From the NCBI GenBank assembly GCA_021014325.1, contig CM037472.1:3968001-4032000 (forward strand): DNA of 64,000 nucleotides, given 5' to 3'. Positions 39,470 through 51,523 of the stretch are shown piece by piece. Position numbers and translations under genes: made by a program. A model generated the notes under the pieces. The model saw only the letters and a program-made list of their open reading frames with translations. It had not been told where the DNA came from and did no database searches. The first letter of the stretch is position 1. Every line of letters starts with the position of its first letter. The stretch is from Plazaster borealis. Taxonomy: Eukaryota; Echinodermata; Asteroidea; Forcipulatida; Labidiasteridae.

Positions 39470-42400
39470 CTACTCTCCGCGTGTGGAGGCCGTCAGGCCG
39501 ACAGCCTTTTCGGGTCTGTAACTTCCGGATTTAATGTGTTTCTTTAGATTTTTTTCCAATATTGGAAACAAATGAGGGGCTCTCTGGGATATGCTAGTAT
39601 GCAGCTCATGAATATTTAAATCTTTCGTCAGACCTATTGCAGACAACACAGGATGGGAAGCAATGAATGATTCATTGTTAACGTCTAATAACGAGCTTCC
39701 CTCATTATGACCTTTGTACCCTATCATGCTTGCTGTGCGTCCGTTGTGATGTGATGTGACTGAGAGTATTTACCAACAAAATGGCATTGTGTGTAAAGTT
39801 GTGCATGGTTTTTCACTCCGACAACAGCATCGGAGGATGTCGTCCAGGCTGGTCGGCTACAAATCGCTTAAGGCCATTTTCACAATCAGTGGTGTAACTT
39901 TGTTTCCAAGGGTCAAAAATTTCAAACCTAAAATATTTGTTTCCTTTAAAAAATTCTTAGTTGAGCCATTGATTTCTAGGAAATCAATGGTTTTGGAGCT
40001 TGATTTATCCATTATTGTCACCAAAATTGATGGTAAACTTGATTTGAGGCCTGAAATATGACAAAAAATGAATTTTTGGGGTGCAGATTTATTATTACCC
40101 CAAATGACTGCATACTGAGTTAAGGCACGTTTTGTTGTAAAGTATTAGTAACAGCTCCAAACCAAAAACCAGAAATCCCCAAACTGAAGTACATTTTTTT
40201 GAGAAATAATATTGAATCCCATTTTAGTGTAAAAATCACAATTTGTCAGACAATTTTTAAATTTAAAACATTTTCCTAGAATAGTGGCTAAGTCTTATGC
40301 CTTGTACAAACAGTCTTCACATGGGCCAGCATACCTGTGAAGGAAACATGAAAATCTCATGAACTGTCCAAGAGTTGGAATTTTTCGGGTTCAGTGTTTC
40401 GGAGGTTACTGTTAACAACTGCTGTATGTTTCAGAGGTTACATAAGTGTTAACATACCTCTGACTAGAGTTGAGGAATCCCTACAAAGAACAAAGTATTT
40501 TTATAAGCTAATCACGTTAATAATCCATCAAAGGGGCAGGAAAACATTTGCATTGTTTCAACTCTGGTATTCTTGCATCATACTTTAGCATCAAACAAAT
40601 GTTGGCAATATTCATAAACCACAAAGGCTATTTATAGAGTTAACAAGTAAAGTGGACTGTTTACATGTAGTTTTATTCAGTTCTAACTGTCTAAAGAAGC
40701 CTCGTGATGGAGACACTTATTATATCTGAAGAAAATCATCTTAAATATATATTTCTGGCTTCTAAAGCAGTTCTCAGGTTACTGTTAACAACTGCTGTAT
40801 GTTTCGGAGGTTACATACGTACATAAGTGTTAACATGTACCTCTGACTAGAGTTAAGGAATCCCTACAAAAAATAAAGTATTTTCATAAGCTAATCATGT
40901 TATTAATCCATCAAAGGGGCAGGAAAACATTTGCATTGTTTTAACTCTGGTGTTCTTGCATCATAGGCCTACTTTAACATCAAACAAAGGTTGGCAATAT
41001 TCATAAACCACTTCAAAGGCTATTTATAGAGTTAACAAGTAAGGTGGACTGTTTACATGTAGTTTTATTCAGTTCTAAAGAAGCCTCGCGATGGAGACAC
41101 TTATTATATTTGAAGAAAATCATCTTAAATATATATTTCTGGCTTCTAAAGCAGTATTTCTGAGGTTACTTTCAACAACTGCTGTATGTTTCGGAGGTTA
41201 CATAAGTGTTAACATACCTCTGATTAGAGTTAAGGAATCCCTACAAAGAACAAAGTATTTTCATAAGTTAATCATGTTATTAATCCATCAAAGGGGCAGG
41301 AAAACATTTGCATTGTTTTAACTCTGGTGTTCTTGCATCATAGGCCTACTTTAACATCAAACAAAGGTTGGCAATATTCATAAACCACTTCAAAGGCTAT
41401 TTATAGAGTTAACAAGTAAGGTGGACTGTTTACATGTAGTTTTATTCAGTTCTAAAGAAGCCTCGTGATGGAGACACTTATTATATTTGAAGAAAATCAT
41501 CTTAAATATATATTTCTGGCTTCTAAAGCAGTATTTCTGAGGTTACTTTCAACAACTGCTGTATGTTTCGGAGGTTACATAAGTGTTAACATACCTCTGA
41601 CTAGAGTTAAGGAATCCCTACAGAAAACAAAGTATTTTCATAAGTTAGGCCTAATCATGTTATTAATCCATCAAAGGGGAAGTAAAACATTTGTATTGTT
41701 TCACCTCTGGTTTTCTTGCATCATACTTTAAGCATCAAACAAATATTGACAATATTCACAAACCACTACAAAGGCTATTTATATAGTTAACAAGTAAGGT
41801 GGACTGTTTACAGTTTTGAAGAAGCCTCGTAATGGAGACGCTCAGTAAGATACATTGTGTAACCATCTTAAATTTTTATTTCTGGTTCTGCGAATTGGCA
41901 TAAAGTTATAAACACACATGTACTCAAAAAGGCTCCAATACTTTAAAGTATTTGCTGATAAATTTGTACTTTAAAAACCCTAACTCCCTTCATGGTGTGT
42001 GCAAACGATTTAGCTAGAACTGTGAGGGTAGCCCTCATACAACATACATTTTAGCTAGTTTTTTAAGATGCACTGCAGGTGTGTAGATGGAACATAATTA
42101 TAGGGCCTACATGTAGAATCAACGTTTTAGTACTTGTCGAACCATGTACTAATACCTTATAGTAATTTGCACTAAATTGCCTCTTTAACCATTATTGATT
42201 TTTGAAGTAAGCCTATAGGGTGCACCCCACTAAAATTGTGAGAAAACGGATCATCGTTCTCAATAATATTTTGTTGGCCCTCAAAATATTCTCTATCTAG
42301 ACAGATTTGAAAACCCAATAAAAGGGATATACAGTGTAAAACAAAATTCCAATTTCAGTTCTGGTGTTGTTGACTTCCAACTTTTTTGGGGGTATTAATC

Positions 42401-45125
42401 TCTTCTTAACCCTCCCTAACATAGCCCAAACCCTAAACAAAACCTAAAACCTACTTTAGCCTCGTACCCGAATTCTGGCCCTTTAGTCCTAACCCAGACT
42501 GCCGAATAGGTCACCGAAATGAGTCAAAGACTAAAGAAAAAGCCATTACATGTTTCTACGTGGGGAAAACTACTCCCATCTCTGCTGAAAGCAGTTGAGA
42601 AAGTACGCAATCATGTCAACATTATTGTTTGATCCTCAGTTTAGGGTGTGTGGGGTGGAGGGCTGAATGTGTTGGCATGTGTTTGCGGGGGGAGGGGGGT
42701 GTTGGCATGTGTGCGGGGGGGGGGGATGTGTTGGCATGTGTGCGGGGGGGGGGGGAAGGGGGCAGAATGTGTTGGCATATGTACAGTAGGGGGCAGAATG
42801 TGTTGATAAATTGGCGTGTGTATGGGGGGGGGGTAGCCGGGGATAATGTAAATAATGTAAATTATGTGGCCAACTAGACTCTCATTGAACATTCTAATTC
42901 TATGCAACTTGCTCCCTTTCATCAAGTTATCCTTCAAGCATTAGAGCCCTGCCCCCCCCCCCCCAACTCATGGTACCAACCCCAGGGGTAAAAATACAGG
43001 GCAAAAAAATTATATTGTACATAGTACTGTTGGGTCTTTTACAGAACAACATTTTGACCACTGCAATGAACAGACCCCCCTATATAGTTATTGTTTGTTT
43101 GCCCGTGCCCCCCCCATCCTTTGCTATCACCGGGGACCCTCCCCATATAGAGGGTGACTGAAAAATATAAAAAAATCACTTTCCAAAATTTTCATCAGAA
43201 GAATAGTAGGATACTGTCAGGACCCAAAAGTCTTTGGATTGTTTAACTGAAATAACATGATAAGAAATAATTTGATACACGCAGGCACTGCTCATTCATT
43301 TGAAGTTCACAAAACACCATGTGATACATGTAGTGTTTTTTTTTATTATAATAAGGCTGCTATTTTTCAGCAAAATTTTTAATGAAATTTTCCTATTATC
43401 ATAGGGTTGCACCCCTCAAGAATCATTCAATTACTGCTACATTGTGTATACTGCAATGAGTAAGTGTATATTTAGTTCAGTCTGCATTAAAAATGCAGGT
43501 TGAGTGTGAGTTGTAAACAAGCTAATGTAACCTCCGAAACACAGTGTTATTGACAACATGACTTCTTTATGTTGTGTGCAAACTAAGCCATGGAAGAATT
43601 TGAACAAAAATGCAGTGTTAACATTAAAAGCAGGAATGGTTTGACAATGGTTTGACCAACTGCAGTTATAAAAAAAATTGAATTTCTTTAAAATATTGTC
43701 GTCAAAAACCTTTACAACTGTATTTTGTTTTGGAAATGTTACACAAATTACTAAAGATTGCAGCCTAAGAAAAAAATCAGAGGTAAACTAGACTTTTTTT
43801 GTAATTTTGCCAAAAATTCTAAGTGGGTAAAGAAGCAAAAATAGAAAAAAGTTAAAAGAAAATAGTGCATTGTACCTACAAATTATAGATATGTGTTGTA
43901 AACATCAACATGTAACCTCCGAAACAGGTTTTTTCAGAGTCATGTGTTCAAACAGCACCCTTTCTTGATTCTTTCCTTACAATCCTAATTATTTTAATCC
44001 CTATGACTGCAGTGTTAATACACATCGTCTTCAGGTCTGAGAGAATTTTCTTGGAGAAGTAAACTTATTGAAACCAAACTGAAATGTTTCGGAGGTTACA
44101 TTGTGTTTCGGAGGTTACCTGTGTTAACGGAAATGTAAAATTACACAAAAAATCAAAAAGTCAATGTTTTTTTACAAAGATATTTGCTATGAATGATGGG
44201 CTGTCTTATCAGTTCTTTTTAGTTTATTCACTTCATTACCACCTTTTATCATTTCAGAGTTAGACCCTATAATCCAATGTTTCGGAGGTTACGAAACTGT
44301 TAACGGAAAAGTTAACAAACATAATTATTTGAAAGCATTCAATCTTTCGAAGATGCCACTTGGCCAATAAAAAAACCATATCAAACAAAAATAGATGTAA
44401 TCAGCAGCAACAAGCTTGAAAATGTGGGATAATTGCCATTTCCAAATATGAGAAGTGATGCATAATATATTGACAGTAAAAGTTAACGGAAAATGTAACC
44501 TCCGAAACACAATATCCCTCAGGACATAGTGTCAGAGCGGAAACAAAATAGTGTCAGAAGGTCAAAATTATACGGCAGAAAGGTCCATCCCTTGTACTCA
44601 ATCATAACCAAAAAGCAACCTGAAATTGCATGCATAACAGCAAAAATAGATTGAATAACAAAAGGTATAACAAAATGGATCGCTCAATGTGGTAGGATTG
44701 ACCCCCTTCTGGGGTATGGGATATCCATATGAAGAATCACAGAAACTTTGTTAAGCTACCCGAGGTAGCCCCTACCCAGGATAGTTGCATGACCAAAAAT
44801 CTAAGAATTCTATCCACTGGTTAAAAAAATACAGACCCAAACCTAAAAAATTCAAAGTTACACCACTGATTGTGAAAATGGCCTTAACTCTGCGGCCGGA
44901 TCTTGATGCACGGCGCTCATCCCTCATGGGAGTGCCCTGGTCCTTTGCCATTCTTTTGGTTCATGGTGATTTAGTTTCTGCATTTGTGTTTTCCTCACAT
45001 GTCCTCTCGAAATCCAACTTCAGTTTACTCTGTGCAGCCACACCATCTTCATACTTTTGAATTGTTCTCAGGCAAGGTCGGCAGATTTTGTTTGAATTTG
45101 GGAATACTTTGGTAATAATATCTAT
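39470..45125 (-). CDS. Candidate two-exon gene segment of unknown function, interrupted by the TTAA element
   Basis: Exon at 45125-44999: after the acceptor CATTTTACAG it reads IDIITKVFPNSNKICRPCLR, then TIQKYEDGVAAQSKLKLDFE, then RT, ending at donor GTGAGG in phase 1. Exon at 39759-39470: after CTCTCAG it continues in phase 1 as TSHHNGRTASMIGYKGHNEG..., with a SHPVLSAIGLTKDLNIHELH segment, to a stop. The CxxC (CRPC) followed by a charged helix resembles the start of a zinc-finger protein, but I do not recognise the family. Phases agree across an intron of about 5.2 kb that is almost wholly the 5,012-bp transposon; without it the intron would be about 220 bp. The upstream exons are not found, and either exon could end differently. 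Confidence 0.35.
40403..41893 (+). repeat. Tandem array of four ~373-387-bp units
   Basis: Units begin at AGGTTACT (40403, 40776, 41163, 41540), then AACAACTGCTGTATGTTTCG and GGAATCCCTACA, and run to CTTAAATATATATTTCTGGC. Units 2-4 are close to each other, while the end of unit 4 decays after about 41830. The short frame METLIIFEENHLKYIFLASK is repeated but is cut differently in each unit, so I do not call it a gene. Entirely inside the TTAA element. Confidence 0.88.
42640..42840 (+). repeat. G-rich minisatellite (GTGTTGGCATGTGTGCGGGG)
   Basis: Five imperfect units of a TGTTGGCATGTGTGCGGGGG-type repeat with G-runs of 6-13. The runs are close enough to form G-quadruplexes on the plus strand. 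A C-run follows at about 42951-42964. Both lie within the TTAA element. Confidence 0.8.
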
Positions 45126-45469
45126 CTGTAAAATGTTGGGTTCTCCTCAAATTGTCAGCTGAGCAAGAAAATGAGGGCAGGAATGAAACAAAGAGGTTGA
45201 GTGGGTGGATCGATTTGTTACGTATATCACACACCATTTTCCATCAGGAAGACGCTTTTCTGATGTTTTGTTTTAATGGCGATTGACCATCTCATGTCTC
45301 CATCTTGCACTATTGTAACAGTGAGTGATTTAATTATTGCTGGTGCATTCATACCATGGAGTTAGAATGTTAAAAACAAAGACCTCAATAAACTACCATT
45401 GTTGATATACAGCTTTAGATAATGCATTTTTAGAAATGTTTCACTTCTAAGTACTGTGATTATGGAAAA

Positions 45470-45722
45470 AGATATCACTTTTTATCCCCAAATTTGAATC
45501 TGAGAAGCCTTACTGCAGTAAGGTTTCTCAGACTGTGTATTCCAATTGCCGTTTATTCTTCCTGCGTGGACACAACCACTACAGAGTTTTGGCAATATCT
45601 CAAAAAGCTACCACCTTTTGAGATAACATTTTCACAGGTTAGTTTTATGGTATATATCTACAACTGTATAGGATTGAAACAAACGATGGGTTCCAACTAC
45701 CAAACGTATACAGACCCTTTAA
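45470..45722. mobile_element. TTAA MITE family T (copy, left end lost)
   Basis: It shares TCTCAGACTGTGTATTCCAATT, GGCAATATCTCAAAAAGCTACC and ACCTTTTGAGATAACATTTTC blocks with 8949-9300. The right end is ACCAAACGTATACAGACCCTTTAA, i.e. the family terminus. No left terminus is recognisable. Confidence 0.55.
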
Positions 45723-47355
45723 ACTACATTTATTGGTATACAATAACCCTACTTAAAAATCACTGAACTGTCATACAAACAGAGTATCAGTGCTGCCTTG
45801 GTATTAAAATATATATGTTTTAATACTAATATTATGAAATTGGTACCCCTTCTGAATTTCACACCAAAATTGTTTTTATTCTTCTTTTTTTCTTCAGTTT
45901 TATCATTTAAACCACTCTGTAATTACCAGAAATTCTAACGTATGATTGTTGGGTAATTTAAACATCATTTTTGACCTTGAGTTATAATTTAGGCACAAGG
46001 AAAGCTTTTTACCAATCATGGTAGCTCTACATGTACCTGTCTTTACAAAATGAGTGTGTACTGCCTCAATTAGTTTTTAGTGAATAATTTAGAAATGAGG
46101 GTGCCTTAGAGCATTATATTCTGCTCACCTGCATGTCTTGTTTGATTTATTGATTGCGTTATTTTGTATTTAATACGTGATGTCCACCATGTACTAAATG
46201 TAGAAAGGAACTCATAATGTTATAAACTATTTTATCTGATGCAATGTATTACAGGCATAATGTTCTTCATACTTTAGTCTGATTAACATTTGTTTTTGCC
46301 CTTCAAAAAATCTAAATAAAACTGATTAAATAGCCTGAAAAGTTGGTTAAACCCTACAACATTGTACAAGTAGATCAGCCCTTGTGCTAACCAAAATGTC
46401 CTACTTTTTTCCAAGGACCAAATATCATGGCTAAAAAGTGATTACATTTGCAATACTTCTCAAAAATGGGAAACAGAAATAATGTAACGTTATTATACAA
46501 CTTTTGTTTTTATTTTTCTGTCATTCATCAACATGTAAACATGTATTTTAGCCGTGATGTAGTCTGTAATAAACAACTATAGGCCTTGTCACACAGGGTA
46601 ATATTTTCATGCAACTTGCAGGCAATCAACTGCACTGCATACACATGGAGCACTTTGTGCAGCACAAGAGACATTCAAGGCACTGGAAGAAAACTTTGGG
46701 GTTTTCGGCACAAGCTTCACACATTGTCTTTTTGAAAAGCCTCCTATCTATATGTATTTGCCCTTCCACTTTTCCAATCCATTTGCCAATGCATTGGCCC
46801 TTGCACCAATGTAGTCCAATTTTTGTGCCCGCTGTGGTTTTCAACCTGCACAATTCCTGGTCATAAAACTTACCAATGGAGTACACAAATTTTGAGAGAA
46901 AATCAAATACTTTTTTGTTCAGTAATTGTCGTACACAACTCAAATCATTGTAGTTTCAACTTAATCTTTGAGAAGTTGTACACACTTTTGTAATGTTATA
47001 TATTCACTATACAGGGATCGAGAACCATTTCCTACATTTAGGCTCGGTAACCACACTTTGTCTGGGCCCCCTTGACTTCGTTGCAACAATGATGCAACCA
47101 ACTGCCACAATCTAATGGGGTATCAGACTGGTTTACCCAGCATGCCAACAATCAAGTTTATGGATGTTTGTTCAATCATTTACATCTCTTTGTTCCGGCC
47201 CCAATTCGACTTGACCTACATGCCCATCAACTTTTTTACAATGTACTTAGTACATGTTTAGGGATGCCCGTTTCTTCGTGAAAACGCAAAATGCTATTAC
47301 TTAGATTAATGCCCACTTACCAATTAATGTATTTAAGAAATTAAGCAGAATTTTC
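45723..47355. other. Intergenic, no supported gene
   Basis: AT-rich. The region around 46577-46870 is less AT-rich and has overlapping open frames on both strands (for example a cysteine-rich minus frame at 46626-46943). Without splice signals or a known domain I read it as an old repeat starting near CTTGTCACACAGGG, right border unknown. Confidence 0.35.
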
Positions 47356-47718
47356 TTTAAAGGAACGTTACAGAACTGGTAATTAAAATGTTCTTTAAGA
47401 TTACAGATTTACATAAAACTTACACGATCTAATGATGATGATAGTAGAAAACATCCCTAAAAATATTTCTGTCTGAAATGCCATATTTGATGAGAAATAA
47501 ATAAAACTAATTTCTGATTGGAGTTTATCGCTCATGAGCGTTTTATTCATGCATATAACACATGCAAATGTGTAATCAGTTTTTCACTATTTTCTCGTGA
47601 CCCATATGGCCGATCGATCTCAAACTTCTACAGGTTTGTCAGTTTATGTATATGGTGGGTTATATAAAGTGCTTACACTGTTTTGTTTGCAAAAACCAAT
47701 TCTGTAATGTTCCTTTAA
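47356..47718. mobile_element. TTAA-ended MITE, family T (copy 3)
   Basis: Left end TTTAAAGGAACGTTACAGAA followed by CTGGTAATT; right end, reverse complemented, CTTAAAGGAACATTACAGAA followed by TTGGTTTT. TTAA stands at both ends. The interior has GAAAACATCCCTAAAAATAT, CACTATTTTCTCGTGACC and CTACAGGTTTGTCAG, shared with 51168-51523. Confidence 0.82.
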
Positions 47719-47794
47719 GCAGTAATTCAGTGTGGCTTACAATCATATTTAAAGGCAAGAAGTGAAAAACTAAAAAATGTAGAAAACGTTATAT

Positions 47795-50640
47795 TTGACA
47801 AGCCTGTCCCATCGTGAAAACAGTGATGAAATGTGGCTTACAAGAATGGACAGGCTGCCATCGTTGTTTATCATTGTATTCACCTCAATGGTATGTAAGA
47901 CCGATTGTTCTGAGATTCCAGTCACTATGGTAGATTATCGGCCGTGGCTTACTACTGAGGTTTTGCGATTCACTGTCAACGCATACTCATATTATTTTCT
48001 CGGAAGCTAACAAGTCCTGGTGCTTATTATGAGAACCTTTGTTGTCTTTGTCAGGGTTTCATTGTGACAATGATATTCTCAAAGGAAAAAGATTACTCAA
48101 AGAATTATCAAATTGATGCTGCAATTGAAGAAAAACAACATTACACCCCTTTCACAAAATGTTGTTTTTATTTTGTTTGTATTTAGGCTAGCTACAGACA
48201 TACCGATGTCAGATGAAGTCTACCTCTCCAAAAGTAGATGCCTGATGCGCATGCTGCCCAGTGTCAAGATTCAACGATGTCTTCCCCATCAACAGGTAAA
48301 TTTATGAATAACCATTAAGTGTAGATGCATCCAGAGATTCTGGACAGTGATGATACTAGGCTTTAAGAGAAATATGTGATGCGATCAGGCTAAATGAGTC
48401 GTTTGTAAAGATTTTTTTAAAAATATATCTTACTTTATATTGGCAACTTCCATCCTGATAAACATCATAAAAAAAGGGGTTAAAATTAGCATTAAAAGAA
48501 AATGTGCGGATGTAGTTTCAATAAACAACTCGACTTTAAACCCCTTTTCTCAGTTTCATTCTCTCGTATCTCTTGGTATTTCTACTTTCAGAACTTTTAA
48601 ACCAAAGGTGGTATCAACATAGGGTTTAAACAGTACTAAAGCTTAGATTATGCTCTTCACAAGTGTATAAACAAATGACAAATGACCTGGGTCGACAAAC
48701 GACTCATTTTGCTTGATCGCATCACATATGTGAAAATTTGTAAATGTCAGCAGTTTGTTTTTTTGAGACATCAAATTAAACAATCTGTCAGAAGACATGT
48801 ATACAAGCAACCTTTTACGGACAACTGAACAGCAGTGAGATAAACAGTTTTCAAAAAATGCTTCTGGCAGACATGTATTATAGGCTCGGACATTCCAATT
48901 TACACAGTATGCACTTACTCTTTGTTTGCACTGTATCAAAGTAAGGCAAAGGATACTGGAAATCCTGCTCTGAATTCTCCCTTATTCTTGGGATTCTTGT
49001 ATAACCCACAATTCAAGACCTTCATCCTTATTGTTAGACAAACCTGGATAGCGAGAAATCGATAGGCTGCCACCATTGTATTTGGCATTGGAGATAAGTC
49101 CGAGATTCCAGTATGCCATGGTCGATTAATATCACCCATGGCTTACGGCCAAGGTTTGGCAAAATTATGTTACACAAAAGCCACACTTTCTCAAAAGAGA
49201 AAAAGAATTCCCAGAACGTTGTCTGTACTTGGTTAAGTCATAGTTTCATTGTGATAAAAATATCCCCCCCCCTCCACAAAAAAAAAGTGTTCAGGATGTT
49301 CCAAAAATTAAAGCCGCCTGTGAGCATGTTCAAGTTAGGAAATCGCAGCGGTAAGTGGCTGGCAAAAAATACAAGTGAGCAATTTTACATTTCACATGGC
49401 AAGTTTTGCCATGCATTGCAAAATTATATTACAATAATTATTTATGTTACTAGTTGGATGTGAAGGGTTTGACAATGGTTAACTGAGGTTATGATTGCAT
49501 CAAGAATAAAGAATTTTATTTTATTGTGTTCTTTGTTTGCATGATACAGCGAGGGTTGGCATCTCCATAGAGATCTACTTATCGCAAGGTAAATTCATAA
49601 AAAGTAAAATTGTAATTTTTACACCCAGTCCCAAATAAAGCCCTCCAGCAATTATGTAGAATGTCTGTTGCTGCTCTGGTATAAACACAAGTTAGTATCA
49701 GTAATGATCCTAGTGGCATTACAATTCATTTGAAGATGTTTTTTATGTGTGGCAATCTTGTCACAGTTGACAGGCTGAGTTGAGGTTTTTTTCCTGTCAG
49801 GTGTTAAATAGTTTTGAAAAGTTCCTAGGGATGATTTATGTTAAACACAAATATCAAGACAAAGTGTTAATTTTTTTGTCATTTACGTTTTGCAAGCCAC
49901 TGATTATAAAGTTTATACCAATCCTCAAGAGAACTGTTTCAGGCATTTGATGTCCCCTCTTAAATCATACTTTAACTGCAACAAAAACAGTCAATCCTGA
50001 TATGCACGAGTTCCTCCAATTTAATGCTGTATTTAATGTTGGTTTTCTGCATTTATTTTTAATTGAAAGTCTACACAAAATCATAAGAAAAAACAAATTA
50101 TCTGAAACTAATTATTTTAATGATGTATAATGTATTTAAACACTAATGTTGCAAATTGTTTATTAACTGTTTGTGTTGCAGTAACGCTTCCATCTCCAAA
50201 GAGATCTGACCCATCAACAAGTAGACTGGCATGTGATAAAGGAGCTGCAAGCACTCTCCAATGAAAGGTGATTTCATAAAAAGTAAAATAAAATACTGTT
50301 CATACCCAGTCCCACATTGAGCTCAATTCATAGATGTCTGTACAGTTTGTTGTTTGGAAATAATTTCTGAGTTGGATAGTGTTTTTCTGTCAGCTAAAGA
50401 GTTTAGGACAGTTTTTAAAATACATAATGTTAAAAGCAATTATCAAGACAGACTTTTAGCTTTTGGTAATTTAAATTGTCCTGCCTTTGCTAGATTAGTT
50501 TCATTCTAAGAGATCACTGATAATAAAGTTCATACCAACACCAATCCTTGGGAGAACTGTGTTCAGGTGTTTATAGGCCCCAAAATCACAGTTGCTTATT
50601 TTCATTACAACAATACACACAAGTTCTGCCAAATTTTGCT
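47795..50640 (+). repeat. Tandemly duplicated exon-like modules (non-coding)
   Basis: The segment at about 47840-48100 (GAGATTCCAGT, GTGGCTTACTACTGAGG) recurs about 1,190 bp later at 49050-49260 (GAGATTCCAGTATGCCATGG, ATGGCTTACGGCCAAGG). A module with acceptor-like and donor-like borders then follows at 49555-50230 and again at 50230-50640, matching 33955-34620. A splice-bordered block at 48187-48295 (acceptor GTATTTAG, donor CAG/gtaaat) is open in one frame (LATDIPMSDEVYLSKSRCLM...) but the homologous blocks contain stops. Possibly a non-coding RNA gene or a decayed duplicated gene. Confidence 0.5.
48375..48726. mobile_element. MITE with TGTGATGCGATCAAGC ends (copy 2)
   Basis: Left end TGTGATGCGATCAGGCTAAA, right end reverse complemented TGTGATGCGATCAAGCAAAA. 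TA flanks both ends, consistent with a Tc1/mariner-type target duplication. The interior matches 33261-33684 in inverted orientation. It interrupts the first copy of the ~1.2-kb duplication. Confidence 0.8.
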
Positions 50641-50658
50641 GTTTTCAATATTGTTTTT

Positions 50659-51155
50659 TTACCCCTTAGCCCAATAGGCTGAAGGGGTATTGCCATTGCC
50701 TTCAACTTTTGTCCAGATGTTCAGACTTCCGGACGTCCATCCGGAGTTTCTGAACCGTAACTAGTTACAATTGACATATGGACTTGTAACTTGGGTGGGG
50801 AGTTGCCCTTGTGAAAAGGAAGGTTGGGATTGTTTTAACGGTGAAAAGGTCAAAGGTTAAGGTCGCGGTCGTGAGTTATAGTTGAATGGTTTCCAGACTG
50901 TAACTCTAGTTACAAATGACATTTTGACTTTTATCTTGGCTGGGGGCCATGCCCTTGGAGAAAGGAAAGTTTGGATTGTTTCAGGGGTGAAAAGGTCAAA
51001 GGTTAAGGTCATGGTGGTGAGTTATAACTAGATGGTTCAGGACCGTAACTCCAGTTACAAGTGACATTTGAACTCACAATTGGGAGGAGGGGGGTGTTGC
51101 CCTTGGGGAAAGGAAAGTTTGGATTGTTTCGGAAGTGCAAAGGTCAAGGTCACAA
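50659..51155 (+). repeat. 143-bp tandem repeat, nearly three units
   Basis: It opens with the hairpin ACCCCTTAGCCCAATAGGCTGAAGGGGT. Units then start at 50758, 50901 and 51046, each with TAACTNNAGTTACAANTGACA, TTGCCCTTGNGRAAAGGAAR, GGATTGTTT, and GTGAAAAGGTCAAAGGTTAAGGTC. The last unit is incomplete. Non-coding. Confidence 0.8.
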
Positions 51156-51167
51156 ACACTCTTGTCC

Positions 51168-51523
51168 TTAAAGGCCCTGCACACTATTGGTAAGATCGAA
51201 AAACACAAAAAATGTTCACAGATCCACACATAACTTACATGAAAAAAAAGTAAGTATTGGTAGAAATGGTCCTTAAAATATTTCTGCCTAAAATCGTTTC
51301 TGAGAAATGAGTAAAACAATAGTTTTTATCATGCGCGATAACAACTCAATGTTTGAAAAAAACAGAAAACACATAAGGTCTCTTTTCACTATTTTCTCGT
51401 GACCTTATCAGTGATCAATTGAGCTCAAACTTTCACAGGTTTGTTTGTTCATGCATATGTTGAATCACACAAAATGTGGACACTGATTTTGAGCTGTTAC
51501 CAAAAGTGTACAATACCTTTAAA
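51168..51523. mobile_element. TTAA-ended MITE, family T (copy 4)
   Basis: Left end TTAAAGGCCCTGCACACTATTGGTAA; right end, reverse complemented, TTAAAGGTATTGTACACTTT followed by TGGTAAC. It shares the TTTTCACTATTTTCTCGTGA and TTTCACAGGTTTGTT blocks with copy 3. It begins 13 bp after the 143-bp tandem repeat. Confidence 0.82.

Larger units (their letters stand above)
39872..44883. mobile_element. 5,012-bp TTAA-flanked DNA transposon, non-autonomous
   Basis: The ends are perfect 31-bp inverted repeats (39872-39902 and 44853-44883), beginning GGCCATTTTCACAATCAGTG. TTAA stands immediately outside both (39868-39871, 44884-44887); no longer flanking duplication is visible, so TTAA is the likely target-site duplication. 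TTAA duplications are characteristic of the piggyBac and Kolobok superfamilies. No frame inside looks like a transposase, so it is non-autonomous, or a large deletion/amplification derivative. It carries a tandem array (40403-41893), a G-rich repeat (42640-42840) and eleven TGTTTCGGAGGTTAC motifs. Confidence 0.82.

Noticed and set aside
40394..41731. Repeated 64-88-residue frames as a tandem gene family
   Set aside because: Frames are truncated differently in each tandem unit, lack splice or start context and have no domain; the DNA repeat explains them.
46626..46943. Cysteine-rich minus-strand frame resembling a small secreted protein
   Set aside because: No convincing signal peptide, an equally open frame on the other strand, and sequence style of an old repeat.
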